Origin: a gamma proteobacterium L18
GTDB lineage: Bacteria > Pseudomonadota > Gammaproteobacteria > Pseudomonadales > Pseudomonadaceae
Reading direction: 5' to 3'
DNA: 35,552 bases
Assembly: GCA_000497835.1 (NCBI GenBank)
Contig: KI547180.1
Location: 1-35,552, forward strand
Shown one piece after another: positions 19,809 to 28,289 of the stretch; position 1 is the first letter of the stretch, and every line of letters starts with the position of its first letter. Below the pieces are notes generated by a model, which saw nothing but the letters and a program-made list of their open reading frames with translations, did no database searches and had not been told where the DNA came from. A program made the position numbers and the translations under genes.

Positions 19809-19888
19809 GACTGGGTCTTAGTCGTGTAACGCTCTGAAATGGGCGGCCATAGCGGGTGAAAGCCCCGTACACTCATGAGGTTTACAAC

Positions 19889-20524
19889 ATGACTATTGGT
19901 GTAGTCGGTCGAAAATCCGGTATGACCCGTATTTTCACCGAAGAAGGTGTCTCCATTCCGGTCACGGTCATTGAGATCGAGCCGAATCGCGTCACCCAGT
20001 TCAAAACTGAAGAGACCGATGGCTATCGTGCAGTGCAAGTCACTGTAGGTGAGCGTCGTGCTTCGCGTGTGACTGCTGCTCAAGCAGGTCACTTCGCTAA
20101 AGCGAACGTTGCCGCTGGTCGCGGTGTCTGGGAATTCCGTCTTGAAGAAGGCGAGTACCAGGCTGGCGACTTGATCAATGCTGAAATCTTCGCTGCAGGC
20201 CAACTGGTAGACGTTACCGGTCAGTCCAAGGGTAAAGGCTTTGCCGGTACCATCAAGCGTTGGAACTTCCGCGGTCAAGATAACACCCACGGTAACTCCG
20301 TTTCCCACCGCGTCCCTGGCTCTATCGGCCAGTGCCAGACTCCTGGTCGTGTATTCAAGGGCAAAAAAATGTCCGGTCATATGGGCGCTGAGCGCGTGAC
20401 CGTGCAGTCCCTGGAAGTTGTGCGCGTCGACGCTGAACGCAATCTGCTGCTCGTCAAGGGTGCTGTTCCTGGCGCTACTGGCGGCAACCTGGTTGTGCGT
20501 CCGGCAGCCAAGGCTCGCGGTTAA
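19889..20524 (+). CDS. rplC: 50S ribosomal protein L3
   Basis: Early assembly protein that reaches toward the peptidyl transferase centre. 211 aa from ATG 19889, which follows TGAGG at 19876-19880 and gives the canonical MTIGVVGRKSGMTRIF. An upstream in-frame GTG at 19856 would add 11 unconserved residues and is rejected. The extended loop near residues 145-165 (SIGQCQTPGRVFKGKKMSGH) is intact. Confidence 0.97.
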   Translation: MTIGVVGRKSGMTRIFTEEGVSIPVTVIEIEPNRVTQFKTEETDGYRAVQVTVGERRASRVTAAQAGHFAKANVAAGRGVWEFRLEEGEYQAGDLINAEIFAAGQLVDVTGQSKGKGFAGTIKRWNFRGQDNTHGNSVSHRVPGSIGQCQTPGRVFKGKKMSGHMGAERVTVQSLEVVRVDAERNLLLVKGAVPGATGGNLVVRPAAKARG

Positions 20525-20536
20525 GGGGAAGCTGAA

Positions 20537-21139
20537 ATGCAATTAAATGTAAATGACGCTCAAGCGATCGAAGTTTCCGAACTGACTTTCGGCGGCGAGT
20601 TCAACGAGACGCTGGTTCACCAAGCAGTCGTGGCCTACATGGCCGGCGGCCGTCAAGGTAGCAAGCAGCAAAAAACCCGTTCCGACGTTTCCGGTGGCGG
20701 CAAGCGCCCATGGCGTCAGAAAGGTACTGGCCGTGCTCGTGCCGGTACCATCCGTAGCCCAATCTGGCGCGGCGGCGGTACCACCTTTGCAGCGCGTCCT
20801 CAGGACCACTCGCAAAAGCTGAACAAGAAGATGTATCGCGCTGCTCTGCGCTCCATCCTTGCTGAGCTGGTACGTACCGATCGTCTGGTCGTGGTTCAGG
20901 ACTTCGCTGTTGAAGCTCCAAAAACCAAAGACCTGCTGAACAAGCTGAATGGCATGGGTCTGACTGACGTCCTGATCGTGTCTGACGCTGTTGATCAGAA
21001 CCTGTACCTGGCTGCTCGTAACCTGCCACACGTCGACGTACGTGACGTGCAAGGTTCCGATCCAGTTAGTCTGATCGCATACGACAAGGTGTTGATCACC
21101 GTGTCGGCCGTGAAGAAATTCGAGGAGCTGCTGGGATGA
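20537..21139 (+). CDS. rplD: 50S ribosomal protein L4
   Basis: Lines the peptide exit tunnel with a long loop (about residues 59-81, [17 protein letters not shown]) where macrolide-resistance changes occur; the loop looks wild type. In E. coli L4 also represses the S10 operon through the leader RNA, but the short leader here makes that mechanism doubtful. 200 aa. Its stop overlaps the rplW start by four bases (ATGA). Confidence 0.98.
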
Positions 21140-21435
21140 ACCAGGAACGCGTATTTAAAGTTCTGCTTGGCCCGCACGTTTCCGAGAAGGCTACGGTTCT
21201 GGCAGACAAAAAAGGTCAGTTCGTTTTCAAGGTTGCTACTGATGCAACCAAGCTGGAAATCAAGAAGGCCGTCGAAAGCCTGTTCAGCGTGAAAGTAGAG
21301 CGTGTGACTACCCTGAACGTTCTGGGTAAAAGCAAGCGCACTGCTCGCGGTCTGGGCAAGCGTAATGACTGGAAGAAGGCAGTTATCTCCCTTCAGCCAG
21401 GCCAAGATCTCGATTTCAGCAGCAGTGCTGAGTAA
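21136..21435 (+). CDS. rplW: 50S ribosomal protein L23
   Basis: Rims the exit tunnel and docks trigger factor and the signal recognition particle. 99 aa. The docking motif GPHVSEK has Glu17, matching E. coli Glu18, the trigger factor contact. Start overlaps the rplD stop by four bases, indicating translational coupling. Confidence 0.98.
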
Positions 21436-21449
21436 GGAAGGGGTGCATC

Positions 21450-22274
21450 ATGGCAATCGTTAAATGCAAACCGACTTCCCCTGGCCGCCGTTTTGTGGTC
21501 AAGGTGGTCAACCAGGAGCTGCACAAAGGCGCTCCTCACGCACCGCTGCTCGAGAAAAAATCGAAGTCTGGTGGTCGTAACAACAATGGCCGCATCACTA
21601 CTCGTCACGTAGGTGGTGGTCATAAGCAGCATTACCGTCTGGTCGACTTTTGTCGCAACGACAAGGATGGCATCGCTGCCACCGTCGAGCGTATCGAATA
21701 CGATCCAAACCGTACTGCTCACATCGCACTGCTGCTGTACGCAGATGGCGAGCGTCGCTACATCATCGCCCCTAAAGGCGTGAGTGCAGGCGACCAGCTG
21801 ATCGCAGGCGCTCTGGCTCCAATCAAGCCAGGCAACTCCCTGCAACTGCGCAACATCCCAGTGGGTAGCACCATTCACGGCATCGAACTGAAGCCGGGCA
21901 AAGGTGCTCAAATCGCTCGTTCCGCTGGTGCTTCGGCTCAGCTGATCGCTCGCGAAGGTGTCTATGTGACCCTGCGTCTGCGCTCTGGTGAAATGCGTAA
22001 AGTCCTGGCTGAATGCCGTGCGACCCTGGGTGAAGTCTCGAACTCCGAGCACAGCCTGCGTTCGCTGGGTAAAGCCGGTGCCAAACGCTGGCGTGGCGTT
22101 CGCCCAACCGTTCGTGGTGTTGCCATGAACCCGGTTGACCACCCACACGGTGGTGGTGAAGGTCGTACCTCCGGTGGTCGTCATCCGGTATCGCCATGGG
22201 GCTTCCCGACTAAGGGCGCGAAGACTCGTGGTAATAAGCGTACCGACAAAATGATCGTCCGTCGTCGCAAGTAA
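21450..22274 (+). CDS. rplB: 50S ribosomal protein L2
   Basis: Highly conserved protein near the peptidyl transferase centre, needed for subunit joining and tRNA binding. 274 aa. The C-terminal signature MNPVDHPHGGGEGR contains the conserved histidine implicated in function, and the tail is strongly basic (GNKRTDKMIVRRRK). ATG 14 bases after rplW. Confidence 0.98.
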   Translation: MAIVKCKPTSPGRRFVVKVVNQELHKGAPHAPLLEKKSKSGGRNNNGRITTRHVGGGHKQHYRLVDFCRNDKDGIAATVERIEYDPNRTAHIALLLYADGERRYIIAPKGVSAGDQLIAGALAPIKPGNSLQLRNIPVGSTIHGIELKPGKGAQIARSAGASAQLIAREGVYVTLRLRSGEMRKVLAECRATLGEVSNSEHSLRSLGKAGAKRWRGVRPTVRGVAMNPVDHPHGGGEGRTSGGRHPVSPWGFPTKGAKTRGNKRTDKMIVRRRK

Positions 22275-22290
22275 ATAGAGGGATACGACA

Positions 22291-22566
22291 GTGCCACGTT
22301 CTCTGAAAAAAGGTCCTTTTATTGATCTTCACCTACTGAAGAAGATCGAAGTGGCGGCGGAAAAGAACGATCGCAAACCAGTTAAGACCTGGTCGCGTCG
22401 TTCGATGATCCTGCCACAAATGGTCGGTCTGACCATCGCAGTACACAACGGTCGTCAACACGTCCCAGTTCTCGTGAACGAAGACATGGTCGGCCACAAA
22501 CTGGGCGAGTTCGCCGGTACCCGCACCTATCGCGGGCACGTGGCTGACAAGAAAGCCAAGCGTTAA
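22291..22566 (+). CDS. rpsS: 30S ribosomal protein S19
   Basis: Head protein that complexes with S13 and contacts A-site tRNA and the intersubunit bridge. 91 aa, GTG start, N-terminus MPRSLKKGPFID as in the family. Ends KAKR. 11 bases before rplV. Confidence 0.97.
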   Translation: MPRSLKKGPFIDLHLLKKIEVAAEKNDRKPVKTWSRRSMILPQMVGLTIAVHNGRQHVPVLVNEDMVGHKLGEFAGTRTYRGHVADKKAKR

Positions 22567-22577
22567 GGGGTAAGGAA

Positions 22578-22910
22578 ATGGAAGTAGCCGCTAAGTTGTC
22601 GGGCGCTCGAATCTCCGCCCAGAAAGCCCGCTTGGTCGCCGACCAGATCCGCGGGAAGAAGGTGGGCGAAGCGCTCAACCTGCTGGCTTTTAGCAGTAAA
22701 AAAGCCGCGGAAATCATCAAGAAAGTGCTGGAGTCGGCCGTAGCCAACGCCGAGCACAACGAAGGCGCAGACGTTGACGACCTGAAGGTCTCCACCGTTT
22801 TCGTTAACGAAGGGCGTTCGCTGAAGCGCATCATGCCGCGTGCCAAAGGCCGCGCTGATCGCATCGTCAAGCGGTCTTGCCATATCACTGTCAAGGTTGC
22901 TGACAAGTAA
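22578..22910 (+). CDS. rplV: 50S ribosomal protein L22
   Basis: Forms the narrowest part of the exit tunnel with L4. 110 aa. The beta-hairpin loop that enters the tunnel (about residues 80-98, EGRSLKRIMPRAKGRAD) is present without the deletions known from macrolide-resistant mutants. Confidence 0.98.
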   Translation: MEVAAKLSGARISAQKARLVADQIRGKKVGEALNLLAFSSKKAAEIIKKVLESAVANAEHNEGADVDDLKVSTVFVNEGRSLKRIMPRAKGRADRIVKRSCHITVKVADK

Positions 22911-22923
22911 CGGAGTCGATCAG

Positions 22924-23610
22924 ATGGGTCAGAAAGTACATCCCATTGGCATTCGCCTGGGAATCGTCAAGGAGCACACCTCCGTCTGGTACGCAGACGG
23001 TCGGACTTATGCGGACTACTTGTTCGCAGATCTGAAGGTGCGTGAGTATCTCCAAGACAAACTAAAAAGCGCGTCCGTAAGCCGTATCGATATCCATCGT
23101 CCGGCTCAAACTGCACGCATCACCATCCACACCGCTCGTCCAGGTATCGTTATCGGGAAGAAAGGTGAAGATGTTGAGAAACTGCGTCAGGACCTGACCA
23201 AGCAGATGGGTGTGCCTGTGCACATCAATATCGAAGAAATCCGCAAGCCGGAACTCGACGGTATGCTGGTTGCTCAGAGCGTAGCTCAGCAGCTGGAGCG
23301 TCGCGTAATGTTCCGTCGCGCTATGAAGCGCGCCGTACAGAACGCCATGCGCATTGGTGCCAAAGGCATCAAAATCCAAGTGAGCGGTCGTCTCGGCGGT
23401 GCTGAAATCGCACGTACTGAATGGTATCGCGAAGGTCGTGTGCCACTGCACACCCTGCGTGCCGATATCGACTATGCCACCTACGAAGCTCACACCACTT
23501 ACGGTGTGATCGGTGTGAAGGTTTGGATCTTCAAAGGCGAAGTAATTGGTGGTCGCCAAGAAGAACTGAAACCACAAGCACCAGCGCCTCGTAAAAAAGC
23601 TGCTAAGTAA
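22924..23610 (+). CDS. rpsC: 30S ribosomal protein S3
   Basis: Lines the mRNA entry channel and contributes helicase activity with S4 and S5. 228 aa from ATG 22924, giving the canonical MGQKVHPIGIRLG after GGAG at 22912-22915. The upstream in-frame extension overlaps rplV and is not conserved. A KH domain is marked by GIVIGKKG (residues 74-81). The tail is lysine-rich. Confidence 0.97.
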   Translation: MGQKVHPIGIRLGIVKEHTSVWYADGRTYADYLFADLKVREYLQDKLKSASVSRIDIHRPAQTARITIHTARPGIVIGKKGEDVEKLRQDLTKQMGVPVHINIEEIRKPELDGMLVAQSVAQQLERRVMFRRAMKRAVQNAMRIGAKGIKIQVSGRLGGAEIARTEWYREGRVPLHTLRADIDYATYEAHTTYGVIGVKVWIFKGEVIGGRQEELKPQAPAPRKKAAK

Positions 23611-23622
23611 GGGGTACGCCAA

Positions 23623-24036
23623 ATGTTGCAACCTAAGCGTACGAAGTTCCGCAAGCAGATGACTGGCCACAACCGTGGTCTGGCACTGCGCGGTAGCAAA
23701 GTCAGCTTCGGCGAGTTCGCCTTGAAAGCTGTTGCCCGCGGTCGTCTCACCGCCCGTCAGATCGAGTCGGCACGTCGTGCCCTGACCCGTCACGTCAAAC
23801 GTGGCGGCAAGATCTGGATCCGTGTATTCCCGGACAAGCCGATCTCCAAGAAGCCTCTCGAAGTGCGGATGGGTAAAGGTAAGGGTTCCGTCGAGTACTG
23901 GGTTGCCCAGATTCAGCCAGGCAAAGTCCTGTATGAAATCGAGGGTGTTTCTGAAGAGCTGGCGCGTGAGGCATTCGCCTTGGCAGCTGCAAAGCTGCCT
24001 CTCGCCACCTCCTTTGTTAAGCGGACGGTGATGTGA
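23623..24036 (+). CDS. rplP: 50S ribosomal protein L16
   Basis: Central protuberance protein contacting A- and P-site tRNA and organising the A-site region. 137 aa, starting [15 protein letters not shown]. Contains the conserved [22 protein letters not shown] stretch in two adjoining blocks (about residues 67-88). Its TGA shares its A with the ATG of rpmC. Confidence 0.98.
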
Positions 24037-24227
24037 TGAAAGCGAATGAACTTCGTGAAAAATCAGCACAGCAACTGAACGAGCAATTGCTCGGCTTGCT
24101 GCGCGACCAGTTCAATCTGCGTATGCAGAAAGCAACTGGCCAGTTGGGGCAGTCTCACCTGCTCTCGCAAGTTAAGCGTGACATCGCTCGCGTGAAAACT
24201 GTGCTCAACCAGCAGGCAGGTAAGTAA
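24036..24227 (+). CDS. rpmC: 50S ribosomal protein L29
   Basis: Small helical-hairpin protein next to L23 at the tunnel exit. 63 aa from ATG 24036 ([14 protein letters not shown]). A GTG three bases earlier is in frame, but the ATG overlapping the rplP stop (TGATG) fits the family and suggests coupling. Two bases separate it from rpsQ. Confidence 0.95.
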
Positions 24228-24229
24228 TC

Positions 24230-24496
24230 ATGGCTGAAGCCGAAAAAACCGTCCGTACGCTGACTGGCCGTGTTGTCAGCGACAAGATGGACAAGACCAT
24301 CACCGTATTGATCGAGCGTCGCGTAAAGCACCCGATCTACGGTAAATACGTTAAGCGTTCGACTAAGCTGCACGCGCACGACGAAACCAACCAATGCCAC
24401 ATCGGCGACAAAGTTTCGATTCGTGAAACTCGTCCGATGGCCAAGACTAAGTCCTGGGCGCTGGTTGAAGTTCTCGAACGCGCTGTGGAAGTCTAA
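24230..24496 (+). CDS. rpsQ: 30S ribosomal protein S17
   Basis: Primary binder of the 5' domain of 16S rRNA. 88 aa, OB fold. Family signature VVSDKMDKTITVLIERRVKHP (spanning about 14-34) and IRETRPMAKTKSW near the end are present. Starts two bases after rpmC. Confidence 0.97.
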   Translation: MAEAEKTVRTLTGRVVSDKMDKTITVLIERRVKHPIYGKYVKRSTKLHAHDETNQCHIGDKVSIRETRPMAKTKSWALVEVLERAVEV

Positions 24497-24519
24497 GGGC
24501 TAGGGGTCGGAGAAATTAT

Positions 24520-24888
24520 ATGATTCAGACTCAATCCATGCTCGATGTGGCCGATAACAGCGGCGCTCGTCGCGTTATGTGCATCAAGGTGCTGGGTGGC
24601 TCGCATCGTCGTTACGCTGGTATCGGTGACATCATCAAAGTTACCGTCAAGGAAGCAATTCCTCGCGGTAAGGTGAAGAAAGGCCAGGTGATGACTGCTG
24701 TTGTAGTCCGCACTCGCCACGGTGTTCGTCGCGCTGACGGCTCCATTATCCGCTTTGATGGCAACGCTGCTGTTCTGCTGAACAACAAGCAAGAGCCGAT
24801 CGGCACCCGTATCTTTGGGCCAGTGACCCGTGAGCTTCGTTCCGAGAAGTTCATGAAGATCGTCTCGCTCGCCCCAGAAGTGCTGTAA
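24520..24888 (+). CDS. rplN: 50S ribosomal protein L14
   Basis: Forms an intersubunit bridge and is the docking site for the silencing factor RsfS. 122 aa, starting MIQTQSMLDVADNSGARRV, the family signature. Ends REKFMKIVSLAPEVL-like (SEKFMKIVSLAPEVL). GGAG at 24509-24512 is the ribosome site. In E. coli this begins the spc operon; here no promoter is evident in the 23-base gap, so S10 and spc genes are probably one transcript. Confidence 0.98.
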   Translation: MIQTQSMLDVADNSGARRVMCIKVLGGSHRRYAGIGDIIKVTVKEAIPRGKVKKGQVMTAVVVRTRHGVRRADGSIIRFDGNAAVLLNNKQEPIGTRIFGPVTRELRSEKFMKIVSLAPEVL

Positions 24889-24899
24889 GGAGATCCGAC

Positions 24900-25214
24900 A
24901 TGCAAAAGATTCGTCGTGACGACGAGATCATCGTGATCGCCGGCAAAGACAAAGGCAAGCGCGGTAAGGTGCTGAAGGTTCTCGCTGACGACCGTCTGGT
25001 CGTTGGTGGGATCAACCTGGTGAAGCGCCATACCAAGCCTAACCCGATGTCGGGCGTACAGGGCGGTATCGTCGAGAAAGAAGCGCCACTGCACGCTTCC
25101 AACGTCGCCATTTTCAACGGCGAAACCAACAAGGCTGACCGCGTTGGTTTCAAAGTAGAAGAAGGCAAAAAAATTCGTGTCTTCAAGTCGACCCAAAAAG
25201 CGGTTGATGCTTGA
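24900..25214 (+). CDS. rplX: 50S ribosomal protein L24
   Basis: Assembly initiator near the exit tunnel. 104 aa with a KOW motif near the start (DDEIIVIAGKDKGKRGKVLKV, about residues 6-26). RBS AGGAG lies just before the ATG. 20 bases to rplE. Confidence 0.97.
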   Translation: MQKIRRDDEIIVIAGKDKGKRGKVLKVLADDRLVVGGINLVKRHTKPNPMSGVQGGIVEKEAPLHASNVAIFNGETNKADRVGFKVEEGKKIRVFKSTQKAVDA

Positions 25215-25234
25215 ACACTGCTAGGTAGAAGACC

Positions 25235-25774
25235 ATGGCACGACTGAAAGAGATTTATCGGAAGGAAATCGCTCCCAAGCTTAAGGAAGAACTTAAGCTG
25301 GCGAACGTGATGGAAGTTCCGCGCGTTACCAAAATCACCCTGAACATGGGTCTGGGCGAAGCGATCGGCGACAAGAAAGTCATCGAGCACGCTGTTGCCG
25401 ACATGGAAAAAATCACCGGCCAGAAGGCTGTCGTCACTTACGCTCGTAAGTCGATTGCAGGCTTCAAGGTCCGTGAGGGCTGGCCGATTGGCGTCAAGGT
25501 TACCCTGCGCCGCGATCGTATGTACGAATTCCTGGACCGCCTGCTGGCGATCTCCCTGCCTCGGGTACGCGACTTCCGCGGCCTGAATGCCAAGTCCTTC
25601 GACGGTCGTGGCAACTACAGCATGGGCGTGAAAGAGCAGATCATTTTCCCGGAAATCGATTACGACAAGATCGATGCTCTGCGCGGTCTGGACATTACCC
25701 TGACCACCACTGCTCGTTCGGATGATGAAGGTCGCGCCCTGCTGCGTGCTTTCAAATTCCCGTTCCGCAACTGA
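25235..25774 (+). CDS. rplE: 50S ribosomal protein L5
   Basis: Binds 5S rRNA in the central protuberance and contacts P-site tRNA. 179 aa. Conserved KITLNMGLGEA and the late block GNYSMGVKEQIIFPEIDYDK are visible. In E. coli S8 represses the operon at a site near the rplE start; I did not identify that structure here. Confidence 0.98.
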   Translation: MARLKEIYRKEIAPKLKEELKLANVMEVPRVTKITLNMGLGEAIGDKKVIEHAVADMEKITGQKAVVTYARKSIAGFKVREGWPIGVKVTLRRDRMYEFLDRLLAISLPRVRDFRGLNAKSFDGRGNYSMGVKEQIIFPEIDYDKIDALRGLDITLTTTARSDDEGRALLRAFKFPFRN

Positions 25775-25787
25775 TTGGAGTAGGAAA

Positions 25788-26093
25788 ATGGCCAAGAAGA
25801 GCATGAAAAACCGTGAGCTGAAGCGTCAGCTGACGGTCGCTAAATACGCCAAGAAGCGTGCTGAGCTGAAAGCTATCATCGTGAATCTGAACGCAAGTGA
25901 CGAAGATCGTTGGAACGCTACCGTAGCTCTGCAGAAGCAGCCACGTGACGCAAGCGCTTCGCGCATGCGTAACCGCTGCCGCATCACTGGTCGTCCTCAC
26001 GGCGTTTACCGCAAGTTCGGCCTGGGCCGTAACAAGCTGCGTGAAGCAGCAATGCGCGGTGACGTACCAGGTCTGGTTAAAGCCTCCTGGTAA
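25788..26093 (+). CDS. rpsN: 30S ribosomal protein S14 (zinc-independent form)
   Basis: Head protein near the A site. 101 aa from ATG 25788 (MAKKSMKNRELKRQ), preceded by TAGGAAAA. The longer frame upstream overlaps rplE and is rejected. The core MRNRCRITGRPHGVYRKFGL lacks the paired CxxC motifs, so this is the long, zinc-independent type. A 210-base gap with a terminator-like stem and a promoter follows. Confidence 0.97.
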   Translation: MAKKSMKNRELKRQLTVAKYAKKRAELKAIIVNLNASDEDRWNATVALQKQPRDASASRMRNRCRITGRPHGVYRKFGLGRNKLREAAMRGDVPGLVKASW

Positions 26094-26119
26094 GCCGTAC
26101 TCCCAAAGTCCTGGTGGCA

Positions 26120-26135
26120 GGCTGAGCAATCAGCC
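26120..26135 (+). other. Small hairpin in rpsN-rpsH gap
   Basis: Perfect 6-bp stem GGCTGA/TCAGCC capped by a GCAA (GNRA) tetraloop, 26 bases after the rpsN stop and 22 bases before the larger stem. Confidence 0.4.
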
Positions 26136-26157
26136 GACCGCCGGTGACCTTGAGAAC

Positions 26158-26190
26158 GAATCAAGCCCCTTACGGGGCTTGATTCATTTC
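26158..26190 (+). terminator. Terminator-like hairpin between rpsN and rpsH
   Basis: A perfect 12-bp stem GAATCAAGCCCC (26158-26169) / GGGGCTTGATTC (26174-26185) with loop TTAC, followed by ATTTC. The stem is very strong but the T-run is weak, so termination may be partial. Its 3' arm contains the -35 of the next promoter. Confidence 0.7.
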
Positions 26191-26207
26191 TGGGGTATGT
26201 CTAGAAT
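26179..26207 (+). promoter_or_regulatory. Possible internal promoter before rpsH
   Basis: TTGATT (26179-26184), 17-base spacer, TAGAAT (26202-26207). Start would be near 26214, giving an rpsH leader of about 90 bases. The -35 overlaps the terminator arm. Confidence 0.55.
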
Positions 26208-26303
26208 GACCGGCTCGCCTGAGCCTGGGTTTTCGAACCGCAGTCAGCTCGGCGACGTAGTAGCCGCAAGGCTAAATATTTTTGTAACAGGAGCGTCTAG
26301 CCC

Positions 26304-26696
26304 ATGAGTATGCAGGACCCGTTAGCGGACATGCTAACTCGAATCCGTAATGCCCAGATGGCTGAAAAGTCCGTCGTAAGCATGCCATCTTCCTCGCTGA
26401 AGGTAGCTGTAGCCAAAGTTCTGAAGGACGAAGGTTATGTCGCGGGTTATCAGGTAAGCAACGAAGCAAAACCGTCGCTTTCCATCGAGCTGAAGTACTT
26501 CGAAGGCCGTCCAGTCATCGAAGAAGTCAAACGCGTCAGCCGTCCAGGTCTGCGTCAGTACAAGTCCGTCGATGAGCTGCCAAAAGTTCGTGGCGGTCTC
26601 GGCGTATCCATCGTCTCCACCTCCAAAGGTGTGATGACGGATCGTGCTGCGCGCGCTGCCGGTGTCGGCGGCGAAGTTCTTTGCACAGTGTTCTAA
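26304..26696 (+). CDS. rpsH: 30S ribosomal protein S8
   Basis: Primary binder of the 16S central domain and, in E. coli, repressor of the spc operon. 130 aa, starting MSMQDPLADMLTRIRNAQ. C-terminal GLGVSIVSTSKGVMTDRAAR is the family signature. AGGAG in the leader (26288-26292). Follows the only large gap inside the spc gene set. Confidence 0.98.
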   Translation: MSMQDPLADMLTRIRNAQMAEKSVVSMPSSSLKVAVAKVLKDEGYVAGYQVSNEAKPSLSIELKYFEGRPVIEEVKRVSRPGLRQYKSVDELPKVRGGLGVSIVSTSKGVMTDRAARAAGVGGEVLCTVF

Positions 26697-26708
26697 GGGG
26701 GGATAAGC

Positions 26709-27242
26709 ATGTCTCGCGTCGCTAAGAACCCCGTAAAGCTGCCGGCTGGTGTCGAAGTCAAATTCGTCGGCCAACAGCTTTCGGTGAAGGGTGCCAAGGG
26801 CACTCTGGAACTGAATGTTCACTCGTCCGTAGAAATCGTTGAAGAAGCTGGTGAGCTGCGTTTCGCTGCTCGCAATGGCGATCAACAGACCCGCGCTATG
26901 GCCGGTACCACTCGTGCCCTGGTTAACAACATGGTCCAAGGCGTAAGCCAAGGCTTCGAGCGCAAGCTCCAGCTGGTCGGTGTTGGTTACAAGGCACAAG
27001 CCAAAGGCACCGTGCTGAACCTGGCTCTCGGCTTCTCGCACCCAGTGGACTACGAACTGCCGGAAGGCATCACCGCTGAGACTCCTAGCCAAACCGATAT
27101 CCTGATCAAGGGCATCGACAAGCAGCTGGTGGGTCAAGTGGCCGCTGAAATCCGCGATTTCCGTCCACCAGAGCCTTACAAAGGTAAGGGTGTGCGTTAC
27201 GCGGACGAAGTCGTCCGTCGTAAAGAAGCCAAGAAGAAGTAG
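26709..27242 (+). CDS. rplF: 50S ribosomal protein L6
   Basis: Two-domain protein near the factor-binding site, beside the sarcin-ricin loop. 177 aa, starting MSRVAKNPVKLP. C-terminal signature IRDFRPPEPYKGKGVRYADE (near 152-171) is intact. 10 bases to rplR. Confidence 0.98.
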   Translation: MSRVAKNPVKLPAGVEVKFVGQQLSVKGAKGTLELNVHSSVEIVEEAGELRFAARNGDQQTRAMAGTTRALVNNMVQGVSQGFERKLQLVGVGYKAQAKGTVLNLALGFSHPVDYELPEGITAETPSQTDILIKGIDKQLVGQVAAEIRDFRPPEPYKGKGVRYADEVVRRKEAKKK

Positions 27243-27252
27243 GGCATAGCAA

Positions 27253-27603
27253 ATGACCGACAAAAAAGTTACTCGACTGCGTCGCGCTCGCAAAGCACGC
27301 CTGAAAATGCACGAACTCGAAGTCGTGCGTCTCTGCGTGTTCCGCTCTTCGCAGCACATCTATGCCCAGGTCATCTCGGCCGACGGCAGCAAAGTCCTGG
27401 CAAGCGCCTCGACTTTGGACAAAGAACTGCGTGATGGTGCCACTGGCAACATCGACGCGGCCACTAAGGTTGGCCAGCTGGTCGCTTCGCGTGCGAAAGC
27501 CGCTGGCGTCTCGCAGGTGGCTTTCGACCGCTCTGGCTTCAAGTACCACGGCCGCGTGAAAGCGCTGGCTGATGCTGCTCGTGAAGCTGGGCTGGAGTTC
27601 TAA
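27253..27603 (+). CDS. rplR: 50S ribosomal protein L18
   Basis: Binds 5S rRNA with L5 and L25 in the central protuberance. 116 aa. Basic N-terminus (RLRRARKARLKM) and C-terminal FDRSGFKYHGRVKALADAAREAGLEF are typical. Three bases to rpsE. Confidence 0.98.
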   Translation: MTDKKVTRLRRARKARLKMHELEVVRLCVFRSSQHIYAQVISADGSKVLASASTLDKELRDGATGNIDAATKVGQLVASRAKAAGVSQVAFDRSGFKYHGRVKALADAAREAGLEF

Positions 27604-27606
27604 GTT

Positions 27607-28107
27607 ATGTCAAATAACGACCAAAAGCGCGACGAAGGCTACATTGAGAAGCTGGTTCAAGTTAACCGCGTAGCCAAAACCGTAAAAGGCGGCCGTATCT
27701 TCACTTTCACCGCGTTGACCGTGGTTGGTGATGGTAAGGGCCGTGTAGGCTTCGGCCGTGGCAAGTCGCGTGAAGTGCCTGCTGCGATCCAGAAGGCTAT
27801 GGAAGCTGCTCGTCGCAACATGATTCAAGTTGACCTGAACGGCACCACTCTGCAGTACGCCATGAAGTCCGCGCACGGCGCTTCGAAGGTTTACATGCAG
27901 CCTGCCTCTGAAGGTACCGGTATCATCGCTGGCGGCGCTATGCGTGCTGTCCTCGAAGTTGCTGGCGTTCAGAACGTTCTGGCCAAGTGCTACGGCTCGA
28001 CTAACCCAGTGAACGTGGTACACGCCACCTTCAAGGGTCTGAAAGCTATGCAATCCCCGTCGTCCATTGCTGCCAAGCGCGGCAAGAGCGTTGAGGAGAT
28101 CGTCTGA
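27607..28107 (+). CDS. rpsE: 30S ribosomal protein S5
   Basis: Decoding-accuracy protein near the mRNA entry; the spectinomycin-resistance locus. 166 aa. The loop KTVKGGR (residues 24-30), where resistance changes arise, looks wild type. The dsRNA-binding core [19 protein letters not shown] is present. Two bases to rpmD. Confidence 0.98.
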
Positions 28108-28109
28108 TC

Positions 28110-28286
28110 ATGGCAACCGTTAAAGTTACGCTGATCAAAAGCATGACCGGCCGCATCCCTAACCACAAACTGTGTGTTAAGGGTCTGGGTCTGCGTCGCA
28201 TCGGTCACACTGTAGAAGTCCAGGATACTCCCGAGAACCGCGGGATGATCAACAAGGCTTACTACATGCTGCGCGTCGAGGGTTAA
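28110..28286 (+). CDS. rpmD: 50S ribosomal protein L30
   Basis: 58-aa small-ribosomal-operon protein: [20 protein letters not shown] at the start, then [20 protein letters not shown] and ending MLRVEG, the full L30 family pattern. ATG two bases after rpsE, TAA three bases before rplO, so it fits the spc order exactly. It is not universally essential in bacteria. Confidence 0.96.
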
Positions 28287-28289
28287 TCG

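Noticed and set aside
19856..19888. Earlier GTG start for L3
   Set aside because: Adds 11 unconserved residues; ATG 19889 has TGAGG at the right distance and gives the family N-terminus.
22840..22923. N-terminal extension of S3 overlapping rplV
   Set aside because: MGQKVHPIG at 22924 is the canonical start; the extension is rplV read out of frame.
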